A stretch of 64,000 nucleotides of DNA from Sphingopyxis panaciterrulae (lineage in GTDB: Bacteria; Pseudomonadota; Alphaproteobacteria; Sphingomonadales; Sphingomonadaceae). The stretch lies in contig NZ_JACIJH010000001.1 of assembly GCF_014199295.1 (NCBI RefSeq), positions 1 through 64,000 on the forward strand, written 5' to 3'. This document shows, one piece after another, positions 42,314 through 51,212 of this stretch. The notes under the pieces were generated by a model. That model was not told the origin of the DNA. It ran no database searches and was given only the letters and a program-made list of their open reading frames with translations. How positions within the stretch are numbered: the first letter of the stretch is position 1; every line of letters starts with the position of its first letter. The translations under genes were made by a program, and so were the position numbers.

Positions 42314-44482
42314 CTAATTCCCCTCGCTCGCCCCATTGCGCTGCTGTGGCCGGGCGGGCGGGATGCGGATCACCGGCGGGGCGGGAGAAGTCTGCTTCGG
42401 CGCCGCGCCGGGTTCGGCGGGCGCGCGGCGGCCGGTCTGTTCCTCGATCCATTGCTGGTCGAGCACCGGCCCCTCGTCGACCGGCGGCGGCACCGGTTCG
42501 CCGCCTTCGGGCGGGGCCGCAGCGCCGGGCAGTTCGATGGGCATGCCGTTTTCGTCGACCAGTCCGCCATCCTCGGGCGCGCCGAAATAAGCGTCATCGT
42601 CGCCTTCGAGTTGCCATTCGGGCAGCACGACCTCGGTATCGAAGCGTTCGACTGGGCGGCGCGCGACCGCGATGCGCATATAGTCGGCGAAGGCGCGGGC
42701 CGGCGCTCGGCCGCCCTGCAAGCCGCCCACCGGCTTCGCATCGTCGCGGCCCATCCACACACCCGTCGTCAGCCCGCTCGAAAAGCCGAGGAACCAGCCG
42801 TCCTTGTTACTCGACGTCGTGCCGGTCTTGCCCGCGACCGGACGCCCGATCTGCGCCGCGCGGCCGGTACCGGTGTTGACCGCGGTCTGGAGCAGGTCGG
42901 TGATGCCGGCGGCGACCCAGTCGTCGACCAGCACCTGTCCGCGGTCGGGCTCGCGCTGATAGAGCAGCCGTCCTTCGGCGGTTGTCACCTTGGTGATGCC
43001 ATAGGGGTGGACCGACACCCCCTTGCGCGCGACCGCGGCGAAGGCGGCGGTCATGTCGATCACGCGTACCTCGGCGCTGCCGAGCACCATCGAGGGGTGG
43101 GTGTTGATCGGCGTCGTGATGCCGAAGCGCCGCGCCATGTTGGCGACCGAGGAAAAGCCGATCTCGCTGCCCAGCTTCGCGGCGATCGTGTTGACCGAAT
43201 AGGCGAAGGCGGTGCGAACGCTCATCGCCCCGGCGAAGCGGCCCGACGAGTTGCGAGGCGACCAGCCGCCGATCGTCACCGGTTCGTCGATCACCTCGTC
43301 GTCGACCTTATAGCCGGCTTCGAGCGCGGCCATATAGACGAACAGCTTCCACGCCGACCCCGGCTGGCGCACCGCCTGCGTCGCGCGGTTGTAGTTCGAC
43401 GCGACATAATCGGTGCCGCCGACCATTGCGCGCACCGCGCCGTCGCGATCGAGCGACACGAGCGCGCCCTGCACGCCGCGCGGTGCGTCAGCCTGGATCG
43501 CGGCGGTCGCGGCGCGCTGCATGCCAAGATCGAGGGTCGTATAGACGTCGATCGGCTCATTGCCCTCGTCGATCAGCATGTCGAGCTGCGGCAGCGCCCA
43601 GTCGGTGAAATAGCGCGCGCTGTTCTGTCCCGTTTCCGATGCCAGCTCGACATCGGCGGGCTTGGCGGCGTCGGCCTGCGAGCGGGTGACGAAGCCTGCG
43701 TCGACCATCGTGTTCAGCACCACCCCGGCGCGGCCCAGCGCCGCCTGCGCGTCGGCGGTGGGCGAATAGCGCGACGGCGCCTTGACCAGCCCGGCGACCA
43801 CCGCCGCCTCCGACAGCGACATATCGGTCGCGCTATGCCCGAAAAAGCGCCGCGAGGCGGCGTCGATGCCATAGCTGCCGCCGCCGAAATAGACCTTGTT
43901 CAGATAGAGTTCGAGTATCTGGTCCTTCGAGAATTTCCATTCGAGCGCCAGCGCGAGCACCATCTCGCGCAGCTTGCGCGACCAGGTGTAGCTGTTCGAC
44001 AGAAAGATGTTGCGCGCGAGCTGCTGGGTGATCGTCGAGGCGCCCTGCATGCGCCGCCCGGTGCCATAATGCTCGACCGCGAAGACGCCGGCACGCGCGA
44101 GGCCGACCGGGTCGACGCCGGGATGATAGCGGAACCGCCGGTCCTCGACCGCGACCATCGCGTCCTGCATGACCTGCGGCGTCTCGCGCAGCGTCAGCCA
44201 GCGCCCGTAATTGGGACCCAGCGACAGGAAGATGGTGCCGTCGGCGGCGTGGATGCGGATCGTCTGCCCGGCGGGCGACTTCTTGAGCGCCTCGAAGCTG
44301 GGAATGCGCTGTACCGCGATGCCGACCGCCACCGCGATCGCCACCGCGCCGACCAGCGCGAGGCCGAGACCCCAGCGGACGATCCGGCGCAGCCAGACGC
44401 GGACGCGCGATGCCTCGCTCGCGCTGCCGCCCTTTTTTCCCGACGATTTACCCGAAGATGTCTGCTTGCGTTCGCGGCGCAA
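42314..44482 (-). CDS. Bifunctional penicillin-binding protein 1A
   Basis: A 722-residue class A PBP. A basic N-terminus and one membrane helix (WGLGLALVGAVAIAVAVGIAV) precede the glycosyltransferase domain: MVAVEDRRFRYHPGVDPVGLARA holds the catalytic Glu, and QGASTITQQLARNIFLSNSYTWSRKLREM follows. The transpeptidase domain has SxxK in RQPGSAWKLFVYMAALEAG, SxN in FAYSVNTIAA and KTG in GKTGTTSSNKDGWFLGFS. The tail of about 80 residues is Pro/Glu-rich. It builds and crosslinks peptidoglycan. The start is a TTG at 44482 with GGAAGGGAAA upstream. It converges on the metalloprotease gene. Confidence 0.95.
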   Translation of the reverse strand: MRRERKQTSSGKSSGKKGGSASEASRVRVWLRRIVRWGLGLALVGAVAIAVAVGIAVQRIPSFEALKKSPAGQTIRIHAADGTIFLSLGPNYGRWLTLRETPQVMQDAMVAVEDRRFRYHPGVDPVGLARAGVFAVEHYGTGRRMQGASTITQQLARNIFLSNSYTWSRKLREMVLALALEWKFSKDQILELYLNKVYFGGGSYGIDAASRRFFGHSATDMSLSEAAVVAGLVKAPSRYSPTADAQAALGRAGVVLNTMVDAGFVTRSQADAAKPADVELASETGQNSARYFTDWALPQLDMLIDEGNEPIDVYTTLDLGMQRAATAAIQADAPRGVQGALVSLDRDGAVRAMVGGTDYVASNYNRATQAVRQPGSAWKLFVYMAALEAGYKVDDEVIDEPVTIGGWSPRNSSGRFAGAMSVRTAFAYSVNTIAAKLGSEIGFSSVANMARRFGITTPINTHPSMVLGSAEVRVIDMTAAFAAVARKGVSVHPYGITKVTTAEGRLLYQREPDRGQVLVDDWVAAGITDLLQTAVNTGTGRAAQIGRPVAGKTGTTSSNKDGWFLGFSSGLTTGVWMGRDDAKPVGGLQGGRAPARAFADYMRIAVARRPVERFDTEVVLPEWQLEGDDDAYFGAPEDGGLVDENGMPIELPGAAAPPEGGEPVPPPVDEGPVLDQQWIEEQTGRRAPAEPGAAPKQTSPAPPVIRIPPARPQQRNGASEGN

Positions 44483-44535
44483 TGCCGTTTCCCTTCCCTC
44501 GCTGCGCCCCTGTCTGCGTCAGCCCCGAAAGCCGG

Positions 44536-44946
44536 TCAGCCTTCGCCCGCCTCTTCCGGCCCGCGCCCGGCGAAGTCAAGCGCCGCGCTGTTGATGCAAA
44601 AGCGCAGCCCCGCCGGTCCCGGCCCGTCGGGAAAGACATGGCCAAGATGGCCTTCGCAGGCGGCGCAGCGCACTTCGGTGCGGACCATGCCGTGGCTGGC
44701 GTCGCGAACTTCGCGGACCGCGCCCTCGCTGGCGGGGGCGGTATAGCTCGGCCAGCCCGAGCCGCTGTCATATTTGGTGCGGCTGTCGAACAGCGGTGCG
44801 CCGCAGCCGGCGCAGCGATAGACGCCGTCGCCCTTGTGATCGACATATTTGCCGGTGAAGGCGCGTTCGGTGCCGCCTTCCCGCAGCACATGATGGGCCA
44901 TCGGGTCGAGCGCGGCGCCGGTTTCGGGGGTCCTGGTATCGGTCAT
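44536..44946 (-). CDS. msrB: Peptide-methionine (R)-S-oxide reductase
   Basis: A 136-residue repair enzyme that reduces the R-form of methionine sulfoxide in proteins. It has both zinc pairs (C45/C48 in CAGCGAPLF and C94/C97 in [12 protein letters not shown]), the family run SGSGWPSY, and the catalytic Cys 117 in [11 protein letters not shown]. The start at 44946 is preceded by GGAGACCACC. There is no signal peptide, so it acts in the cytosol. It lies between PBP1A and rpmG on the same strand. Confidence 0.95.
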   Translation of the reverse strand: MTDTRTPETGAALDPMAHHVLREGGTERAFTGKYVDHKGDGVYRCAGCGAPLFDSRTKYDSGSGWPSYTAPASEGAVREVRDASHGMVRTEVRCAACEGHLGHVFPDGPGPAGLRFCINSAALDFAGRGPEEAGEG

Positions 44947-45050
44947 GACGGTGGTCTCCTGGGGATGCGGCGCGCGGCGGCGCCGGTCTGGCCCCAATAT
45001 CGGCCCGAAGCGCGGTCATCGCAAGGGGAAGCGCCGACCCGCCGCCCACG

Positions 45051-45075
45051 AAAAAGGGCGGCCCGGCGGCCGCCC
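45051..45075 (-). terminator. Rho-independent terminator of rpmG
   Basis: Read on the minus strand, an eight-base stem (GGGCGGCC / GGCCGCCC, 45056-45063 and 45068-45075) with a four-base loop is followed by five U. It lies 65 bases after the rpmG stop and before the msrB start. Confidence 0.8.
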
Positions 45076-45139
45076 CTCGATCCCGGTCGTTGCCGGATGG
45101 ACCCTCAAGGCCGCGCGGTGGCGCCGCGCGGGACAGGCG

Positions 45140-45307
45140 TCACTTGATCTTGGCTTCCTTGAACTCGACATGCTTGCGCGCACGCGGGTCGTATTTCCGC
45201 ACCGACATCTTCTCGGTCATCGTGCGCGGGTTCTTCTTGGTGACATAGAAAAAGCCCGTATCGGCGGTGCTCACCAGCTTGATCTTGACGGTCGTCGGCT
45301 TGGCCAT
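45140..45307 (-). CDS. rpmG: 50S ribosomal protein L33
   Basis: A 55-residue basic protein of the large ribosomal subunit: [20 protein letters not shown], then [19 protein letters not shown] and [10 protein letters not shown]. It lacks the CxxC pairs of zinc-binding L33, the usual form in alphaproteobacteria. It is a single-gene unit with a strong terminator downstream. Confidence 0.96.
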   Translation of the reverse strand: MAKPTTVKIKLVSTADTGFFYVTKKNPRTMTEKMSVRKYDPRARKHVEFKEAKIK

Positions 45308-45652
45308 GGCCCTGTTCCTCGAAATATGGACACATCCGCCGGGCGTCCGACCGATGCGGCGGAGCGGTTCGGCCCCGGCGGTTGGTGTAAAAAAAGGAAG
45401 AGGGCCGCGCGCAGGTCGCCGCCCTCCTGTATCCGGGCGCCCTTGGCGGGATTCGGCGCTTCTGTCAAGCGAAAGCCGTGCCTTGTGGCGATGTGGTTTG
45501 GAGGATGGGGCTGCTTTTCCCTGTCCCGTCACCCCGGACTCGATCCGGGGTGACGAGGAGGATCATCGAACCTTCCAAAGCCGAATTGCACCACCACCGC
45601 GCGGCCCGGCCGTCAGGGCGAGGTGCTGGCGGGCGCCTCGCCCCTTCCCCGC
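45308..45652. other. Intergenic region between rpmG and the TonB-like gene
   Basis: These 345 bases hold the untranslated upstream region of rpmG (minus strand), the palindromic repeat at 45528-45554, and an eight-base stem at 45616-45643 (GGGCGAGG / CCTCGCCC) just after the TonB-like stop. There is no U-tract. I see no gene; the open frames here are non-coding by composition. A TTGACA at about 45467-45472 on the minus strand may belong to the rpmG promoter but lacks a good -10 at the right distance. Confidence 0.6.
45528..45554. repeat. Palindromic repeat, GTCACCCCGG family (second copy)
   Basis: It is identical over 27 bases to the element at 31113-31139: GTCACCCCGG, loop ACTCGAT, CCGGGGTGAC. 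It lies about 100 bases past the stop codon of the TonB-like gene. Confidence 0.85.
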
Positions 45653-46363
45653 TCAGGCGTCGCGAAGCTGAAAGCGTACGGTCATTTCGCGCCAGCTTTC
45701 CTCGGCCACCCCGCCGCGCGTCGCCGGCTTGAAGCGCCATTTCGACAGCGCGCGCTTCTTCGTCGCCTCGAAGAAGGCAGGGCCGTCGCCGCGCACCAGT
45801 TCGACCGCCTTGACCCGCCCGTCGGTGCCGATCAGCACGCGCACGGTCACGCTCCCCTCGATCCCCGCGCGCTCTTCGCGAAGCGGATAGTCGGGCTGGA
45901 ACTGACCCGCATAGCGCGGATCAACCTGCGCCATCACCAGCTTCGGCGGCGCGGGTCGTTCGATCTCCACGGCCGGTCCCGGCGGCAGGGGGAGCGGATC
46001 GAGCACCACCGGCCCCTTCGCGACGACGCTGTCGCTGATGGGGGGCACGGGCGTCAGGGTGTCGACCGTCTCGGTCGGCTGCGCGCTCGTCGGCTGCGGC
46101 GCCGCGCGCGGCTGCGGTTCGGGTGTGACCGGCTTGGGCTTCGGCAGCAGGATCGACGTCCAAGGCGCCGATTCGATCTGCGGCGGGTCCGTGACGATCA
46201 TCGGCGACAGCGCGACCGCGACGACGAGCGCCGTCGGCAGGCCCACCGCGAACAGCGCGGCGACCGGCCGGTGCCCGGCGCCGGGGTCATAGCCGCCGCC
46301 GGCGCGGGCGGTCGCCCGCTCGGGCGCCGCGGCGAGGGCGGAAATCAGGGGTATCAGCGTCAT
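45653..46363 (-). CDS. TonB family energy-transducer protein
   Basis: A 236-residue protein with one N-terminal membrane helix (VAALFAVGLPTALVVAVALSPMIV) after about 35 cytosolic residues. A long Pro/Glu/Lys periplasmic spacer follows (LLPKPKPVTPEPQPRAAPQPTSAQP and onward). The C-terminal TonB domain runs from YPLREERAGIEGSVTVRVLIGTDGRVKAVELVRGDGPAFFEATKKRALSKWRFKPATR to the end. TonB couples the proton gradient, through ExbBD, to outer membrane receptors. No exbB or exbD is nearby, and sphingomonads often carry several TonB paralogs, so this may not be the main one. Confidence 0.9.
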   Translation of the reverse strand: MTLIPLISALAAAPERATARAGGGYDPGAGHRPVAALFAVGLPTALVVAVALSPMIVTDPPQIESAPWTSILLPKPKPVTPEPQPRAAPQPTSAQPTETVDTLTPVPPISDSVVAKGPVVLDPLPLPPGPAVEIERPAPPKLVMAQVDPRYAGQFQPDYPLREERAGIEGSVTVRVLIGTDGRVKAVELVRGDGPAFFEATKKRALSKWRFKPATRGGVAEESWREMTVRFQLRDA

Positions 46364-46459
46364 GGCCTCTCTCCTTGCCTGTGACGACCCGCCCCGTCGC
46401 CGTCGGCCGCGCGGAAGTTGGCGAAAGTGCCGCGCAACGTGAGGTCGGGCCAAGATTTG

Positions 46460-46488
46460 TGATAATATAACATTACGTGAACTGTCAA
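46460..46488 (-). promoter_or_regulatory. Putative promoter of the TonB-like gene
   Basis: On the minus strand TTGACA (46488-46483) is followed by an AT-rich stretch with TATTAT (46467-46462, 15-base spacer) or TTATCA (46465-46460, 17-base spacer). The run GTAATGTTATATTATCAC is the most AT-rich patch for many kilobases and may also bind a regulator. It lies about 100 bases upstream of the ATG. Confidence 0.5.
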
Positions 46489-46552
46489 TCGGGGAGGCGA
46501 CCGGAGAGTGGCGTGGGTTGAAGGGGGAGGCGCGGCCTTTCCTGCATCGTCG

Positions 46553-46712
46553 CCCCGGACTCGATCGGCCCTTATCCCTTTCGGACAAGTGAGTGATCCC
46601 CGGCGAAAGCCGGGGTCCAGATAGCACGCGCTTCCCTGTCATGGACCCCGGCTTTCGCCGGGGATCACCTTGTTACTTGTCTCAAGGGTATAACGCCGAC
46701 TTGATCCAGGGG
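46553..46712. repeat. Nested palindromic repeat
   Basis: The inner arms 46593-46619 and 46642-46668 are perfectly complementary over 27 bases and contain GATCCCCGGCGAAAGCCGGG. Outside these, about 40 bases on each side (46553-46592 and 46669-46712) pair imperfectly and include CCCCGGACTCGATC and its counterpart, the motif of the repeat at 31113. So one palindrome family appears nested within another, giving a 160-base structure. Confidence 0.7.
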
Positions 46713-46740
46713 CCCGCTCAGCGACGCCCGAAAAGCGGGA

Positions 46741-46759
46741 CCCCGGATCAAGTCCGGGG
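46741..46759. repeat. Short palindrome of the CCCCGGATCAAGTCCGGGG type
   Basis: CCCCGGA, loop TCAAG, TCCGGGG, followed by TGAC. It is a related member of the GTCACCCCGG family, 39 bases after the gltX stop codon. Confidence 0.75.
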
Positions 46760-46797
46760 TGACAAAGAGTGTGCAGCGATCAAGGGCCCGTAAAGAC

Positions 46798-48108
46798 TCA
46801 GCCGCCGGACAGGCGCGCGACCGCTTCCGCCTTCGCGATCAGCGGCAGCAGTTCGCGCATGTCGGGGCCGTGGTCGCGCCCGGTGAGCGCGCGGCGCAGC
46901 GGCAGGAACAAGGCGCGGCCCTTCGCCCCCGTCGCCGCCTTCACGGCGTCGGTCAGCGCGCCCCACGGATCGGCGTCCCAGTCGAGCGATTCCACCGCCG
47001 CCGTCGCCGCGGCGAGTACCGGCCGGTCGGCCGCTTCGGCGTCGGGGGGGGCGAACGGGCCATCGAATATCTGCGCCCACTCGGCCGCCTCGGCGACCGT
47101 CGTCAGGTTCGGGCGAATCGCGTTCCAGCGCGCTTCGTCGATCGCTGTGGGCAGGCGCGGCGCGACCGCATGATAGTCGGTATGGTGCAGGACCTTCTGG
47201 TTGAGCAAGGCGAGTTCGGCCTCGTCGAAGCGCGCCGGGGCGCGGCCGAAGCGCGCGAAATCGACGCCCGCGATCAGCGGCGCGAGGCCGGTCACCGGCT
47301 CGACCGGATCGCTGGTCCCGAGCCGCGCGAGCAGCGCCGCGAGCGCGACCGGCTCGATCCCCGCCGCCCGCAGGTCCGCCATGCCGAGCGAGCCGAGCCG
47401 CTTCGACAATTTGCCCTCGGTCCCGACCAGCAGCGCCTCATGCGCGAATTCCGGGGGCTCGGCGCCGAGCGCGGCGAACATCTGGATCTGCGCCGCGGTG
47501 TTCGACACATGATCCTCGCCGCGCACGACATGGCTGATCCTCATCGCGATATCGTCGATCACGCTGGGCAGCAGATAGAGCCAGCTCCCGTCGGCGCGCC
47601 GCACCACGGGATCGGACAGCGTCTTCGGATCGAAATGCTGCGGACCGCGGATCAGGTCAGTCCAGACGATCGGCGCGTCATGGTCGAGCCGGAAACGCCA
47701 GTGCGGCGCGACGCCCGCGGGCACCGGCGCGCCTTCCGCCTTGCGCTCATAGACCGGGGGCAGCCCGCGCGAGAGCAGGATCTTGCGGCGGATCTCCAAC
47801 TCCTCGGGCGTCTCGTAACAGGCATAGACGCGCCCCGCCGCCTCCAGCCGTGCGAACTCGGCCTCATAAAGCGCGAACCGCTCCGATTGCCGTGCCTCGC
47901 CGTCGACATCGAGGCCGAGCCACGCGAGATCGGCGCGGATGGCCGCGACATGCTCCTCCCTCGACCGCTCGCGGTCGGTGTCGTCGATCCGCAACAGGAA
48001 ACGCCCGCCATGCTTGCGCGCCCACAACCAGTTGTGAAGCGCGGTGCGGACGTTGCCGACATGCAGATGGCCGGTCGGCGCGGGGGCGAAACGGGTCGTG
48101 ACGGTCAT
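46798..48108 (-). CDS. gltX: Glutamyl-tRNA synthetase
   Basis: A 436-residue class I synthetase. The HIGH-type motif is FAPAPTGHLHVGNVR near residues 7-21, and the KMSKS equivalent is KLSKR in VGTEGKLSKRLGS. The block HVVRGEDHVSNTAAQIQMFAALG is typical of GluRS. At 436 residues it is shorter than E. coli GltX (471) and begins TVTTRFAPAPTG. Alphaproteobacteria often have two GltX proteins, one charging tRNA-Gln for transamidation; which one this is cannot be told. The start is the ATG at 48108. nadE's stop lies 35 bases upstream on the same strand. Confidence 0.93.
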   Translation of the reverse strand: MTVTTRFAPAPTGHLHVGNVRTALHNWLWARKHGGRFLLRIDDTDRERSREEHVAAIRADLAWLGLDVDGEARQSERFALYEAEFARLEAAGRVYACYETPEELEIRRKILLSRGLPPVYERKAEGAPVPAGVAPHWRFRLDHDAPIVWTDLIRGPQHFDPKTLSDPVVRRADGSWLYLLPSVIDDIAMRISHVVRGEDHVSNTAAQIQMFAALGAEPPEFAHEALLVGTEGKLSKRLGSLGMADLRAAGIEPVALAALLARLGTSDPVEPVTGLAPLIAGVDFARFGRAPARFDEAELALLNQKVLHHTDYHAVAPRLPTAIDEARWNAIRPNLTTVAEAAEWAQIFDGPFAPPDAEAADRPVLAAATAAVESLDWDADPWGALTDAVKAATGAKGRALFLPLRRALTGRDHGPDMRELLPLIAKAEAVARLSGG

Positions 48109-48143
48109 GGCGCGGCTATAATGTGATTCGCGACGAAGGCGAG

Positions 48144-49808
48144 TCACCCCGTCCGAAACCCATGGGTGATCGGATAGCGCCGGTCGCGGCCGAAGTTGCG
48201 GGTCGACAGCTTGACCCCCGGCGGCGCCTGGCGGCGCTTGTATTCAGCGAGCATCAGCAGCCGCTCGATCCGCGCCACCGCGTCGCGGTCGAAGCCGTAG
48301 CGCGCCACGACATCGTCGACGCTCGCCTCCTCCTCGACCAGCATGTGCAGCATCCGGTCGAGATCCGCGTAGGGCGGCAGGCTGTCCTCGTCCTTCTGGT
48401 CGGGGCGCAGTTCGGCGCTCGGCGGCTTGGCGATGACGCGTTCGGGCATGACCGATGCCACCGGGTTGCGCGACAGCCGCGGCACGTTCGCGTTGCGCCA
48501 CCGCGCCAGCGCGAACACCGTCGTCTTATAGGCGTCCTTCAGCGGATTATAGCCGCCCGCCATGTCGCCATAGATGGTCGCATAGCCGACGCTCATCTCG
48601 CTCTTGTTGCCGGTGGTCAGCAGCATCGGCCCGAATTTGTTGCTGAGCGCCATCAGCGTCACGCCGCGGATGCGCGACTGGATATTCTCCTCGGTCAGGT
48701 CGACGCCCTTGTCGGCGAAGCTGTCCGACAGCATCGCGTCGAACGCCTCGACCGCCGGGACGATCGGGATGGTGTCGAGCCGGCAGCCGATCATCCCGGC
48801 GCAGCCGCGCGCATCGTCCAGACTTTCGTCGCTGGTGAAGCGGCTCGGCAGCATCACGCACCAGACCTTGTCCGCGCCCAGCGCGTCGGCGGCGACCGCG
48901 GCGCAGATCGCCGAATCGATCCCCCCCGACAGGCCGAGCACGACGCCGGGAAAGCGGTTGCGCTCCACATAGTCGCGCAACCCCACCATCATCGCATGAT
49001 AAAGGTCGGCGGGGTGCGCGTCCCATTCGGCGATCGCCCCCGGCGCGCAGGTCCAGCGGCCGTCGGCGCCCTTCGTCCAGTGGGTGACGCGCTCCTCCTC
49101 CTCCCAGTCGACCAGCCGGTGCAGGGTGCGCCCGTCGCCGTCGAGAATGAAGGAGCAGCCGTCGAACACCAGCTCGTCCTGCCCGCCGACGCGGTTGAGA
49201 TAGACGAGCGGCAGCCGCGTCTCGGCGACCCGGTCGGCGAACACCCGGCCCAGCCGCCGGTCGTCCTTGTCGATCTCATAGGGGCTGCCGTTGACCGACA
49301 GCAACATCTCGGCCCCCTCGGCCGCCAGATGCGCGCAGACATGGGGATACCAGCCGTCCTCGCAGATCGGCAGGCCCAGCCTGACCCCGCGCCATTCGAC
49401 CGGCTCGGGCAGCGGCCCGGCGGCGAAGACGCGCTTTTCGTCGAAGGTGCCGTAATTGGGCAGTTCATGCTTGCGCCGCGTCGCGACCACCCGCCCGCCG
49501 TCGAGCAGCGCAACCATATTGTAGAGCCGCCCCTCCGCGTCGCGCTCGACCGACCCGACCAGCATCGCCGGTCCGCCGTCGCCGGTCTCCGCAGCCAGTT
49601 CGGCGAGCAGCGCCGCGGCGCGCTCCGCCAGCGCTGGCTTGAGCACCAGATCCTCGGGCGGATAGCCGATGAGCTGAAGTTCGGGATAGAGGATCAGGTC
49701 GGCGCCCACGTGCCGCGCCCGGATGCGGCGCATCGCGTCGGCATTGGCGGCGAGGTCGCCGACCGCCTGCGTCATCTGGGCGAGGACGATGGTGAGGGTT
49801 TCGGTCAT
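48144..49808 (-). CDS. nadE: Glutamine-dependent NAD+ synthetase
   Basis: A 554-residue two-domain enzyme for the last step of NAD synthesis. The N-terminal nitrilase-like glutaminase domain has Glu in LYPELQLIGYPPEDL, Lys in TRRKHELPNYGTFDEKR and the catalytic Cys in LPICEDGW. The C-terminal synthetase domain has the P-loop LGLSGGIDSAICAAVAADALG, with TTGNKSEMSVGYATIYGDMAGGYNPLKD further on. It releases ammonia from glutamine and channels it to deamido-NAD. The start overlaps nothing upstream; a 449-base divergent gap separates it from prs. Confidence 0.96.
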   Translation of the reverse strand: MTETLTIVLAQMTQAVGDLAANADAMRRIRARHVGADLILYPELQLIGYPPEDLVLKPALAERAAALLAELAAETGDGGPAMLVGSVERDAEGRLYNMVALLDGGRVVATRRKHELPNYGTFDEKRVFAAGPLPEPVEWRGVRLGLPICEDGWYPHVCAHLAAEGAEMLLSVNGSPYEIDKDDRRLGRVFADRVAETRLPLVYLNRVGGQDELVFDGCSFILDGDGRTLHRLVDWEEEERVTHWTKGADGRWTCAPGAIAEWDAHPADLYHAMMVGLRDYVERNRFPGVVLGLSGGIDSAICAAVAADALGADKVWCVMLPSRFTSDESLDDARGCAGMIGCRLDTIPIVPAVEAFDAMLSDSFADKGVDLTEENIQSRIRGVTLMALSNKFGPMLLTTGNKSEMSVGYATIYGDMAGGYNPLKDAYKTTVFALARWRNANVPRLSRNPVASVMPERVIAKPPSAELRPDQKDEDSLPPYADLDRMLHMLVEEEASVDDVVARYGFDRDAVARIERLLMLAEYKRRQAPPGVKLSTRNFGRDRRYPITHGFRTG

Positions 49809-50257
49809 GTCTTGCGGTTTAGGCGCAACCGGCCCGAATTCAACCGAAGACCGATATGCGGTCGGCTGTGGGGTGGGGAGATTCCCAGCCTATCGCTCGT
49901 TTCCCGTCATGACGGCCAGATCGGGAAGGAACAGCCGAAAAATGGTCGGGAACGGCCTCTCAGCCGCGTCATGCTGAACTTGTTTCAGCATCCATGGCCG
50001 GACCTCTCACCCTGCGCTGCGCCCAAGGAAAGGGTGGGCCATGGACCCTGAAACAAGTTCAGGGTGACGAGACAAAAAGGGTCTGACTTCGGTCGCGACC
50101 CGACTTCCTTCGTCAGTCCCGCTTCGCGCCCTTGCGCCTTCGCGCGAAACCAAAGGGCATGCTCCGAAAGCCGCGATGGCTTTACCCCCTTCCCCTGCAC
50201 GTCCCCGCTGGCTAAGGGACCCGCAATCCCACCCCGCGCGAAAGGGCTTCGCACCCC
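49809..50257. other. Divergent intergenic region between nadE and prs
   Basis: These 449 bases hold the palindromic element at 49968-50068, a degenerate single arm of another repeat family at 50122-50148, and presumably both promoters. I find no convincing TTGACA/TATAAT pair for either gene. Open frames here, such as one from 50064, consist of repeat sequence and are not credible genes. Confidence 0.6.
49968..50068. repeat. Palindromic repeat, CTGAACTTGTTTCAG family, with covarying arms
   Basis: Two 32-base arms (49968-49999 and 50037-50068) are inverted copies with four differences. Each arm contains its own hairpin: ATGCTGAA-CTTGT-TTCAGCAT on the left and ACCCTGAA-ACAAG-TTCAGGGT on the right. 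The four differences fall as two complementary pairs within these small stems, so both hairpins are preserved. The spacer is about 37 bases. Confidence 0.85.
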
Positions 50258-51193
50258 ATGAAACTCATCTCCGGCAACAGCAACCTGCCGCTGGCCCGTG
50301 CGATCGCCGACTATCTGGAACTGCCGCTCGCCGACACCAGCGTGCGCCGCTTCGCCGACGAGGAAGTGTTCGTCGAGATTCACGAGAATGTCCGCGGGCA
50401 GGACGTGTTCGTCATCCAGCCGACCAATTTCCCGGCGAACGACAATCTGATGGAACTGCTCATCATCACCGACGCGCTGCGCCGCGCCTCGGCGAAGCGC
50501 ATCACCGCGGTGGTTCCCTATTTCGGCTATGCCCGACAGGACCGCAAGCCCGGCCCGCGCACCCCGATCTCCGCCAAGCTGGTCGCCAACCTCATCACCA
50601 CCTCGGGCGCCGACCGCGTCCTCGCGATCGACCTGCACGCCGGGCAGATCCAGGGCTTCTTCGATATCCCGACCGACAATCTCTATGCCGCGCCGGTGAT
50701 GAGCGCCGACATCCAGGCGCGCTTCGGCGGCAAGAATCTGATGGTCGTGTCGCCCGACGTCGGCGGCGTGGTGCGCGCGCGTGCGCTCGCCAAGCGGCTC
50801 GACAACGCGCCGCTGGCCATCGTCGACAAGCGCCGCGAGCGCGCCGGCGAATCGGAGGTGATGAACATCATCGGCGACGTCGCGGGCCGTTTCTGCATCC
50901 TGATCGACGATATCGTCGATTCGGCGGGCACCCTCTGCAACGCCGCCGCCGCGCTGAAGGCCGCAGGGGCCGAGGGGGTCGTCGCCTATTGCACCCATGG
51001 CGTGCTGTCGGGCGGCGCGGTCGCGCGGGTCGAGGCGAGCGAGCTGACCGAGCTGGTCATCACCGATTCGATCCAGCCCACCGACGCGGTCAACGACAGC
51101 GCCAAGGTCCGCGCCCTGACCGTCGCGCCGCTGCTCGGCGAGGCGATCAAGCGCATCGCCGACGAGACCAGCGTCTCCTCGCTCTTCGACTGA
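50258..51193 (+). CDS. prs: Ribose-phosphate pyrophosphokinase
   Basis: A 311-residue enzyme making PRPP from ribose 5-phosphate and ATP, the precursor of purines, pyrimidines, histidine and NAD. Landmarks are [44 protein letters not shown], the ATP loop [42 protein letters not shown], and the PRPP loop [17 protein letters not shown]. It is placed near genes of NAD (nadE) and histidine (hisN) synthesis, both PRPP-dependent pathways, though no operon is implied. The adjacent TetR gene converges. Confidence 0.97.
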   Translation: MKLISGNSNLPLARAIADYLELPLADTSVRRFADEEVFVEIHENVRGQDVFVIQPTNFPANDNLMELLIITDALRRASAKRITAVVPYFGYARQDRKPGPRTPISAKLVANLITTSGADRVLAIDLHAGQIQGFFDIPTDNLYAAPVMSADIQARFGGKNLMVVSPDVGGVVRARALAKRLDNAPLAIVDKRRERAGESEVMNIIGDVAGRFCILIDDIVDSAGTLCNAAAALKAAGAEGVVAYCTHGVLSGGAVARVEASELTELVITDSIQPTDAVNDSAKVRALTVAPLLGEAIKRIADETSVSSLFD

Positions 51194-51212
51194 TCGCGTC
51201 CTTTGCGGCGGT

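Larger units (their letters stand above)
46364..46797. other. Intergenic region between the TonB-like gene and gltX
   Basis: These 434 bases contain the TonB-like gene promoter (46460-46488), the nested palindrome at 46553-46712 and the small palindrome at 46741-46759. I see no gene. The repeats lie closer to gltX and follow its stop codon, so they are at the 3' end of the gltX transcription unit and upstream of the TonB-like promoter. Confidence 0.65.

Noticed and set aside
42284..44746. An 820-codon plus-strand frame opposite PBP1A, and similar ones opposite leuS (9362-11416) and pheT (56195-58717)
   Set aside because: All mirror strongly conserved enzymes on the other strand and show no protein family features.
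50064..50261. A 65-codon frame before prs
   Set aside because: It is made of repeat sequence and overlaps the prs start; no ribosome binding site.
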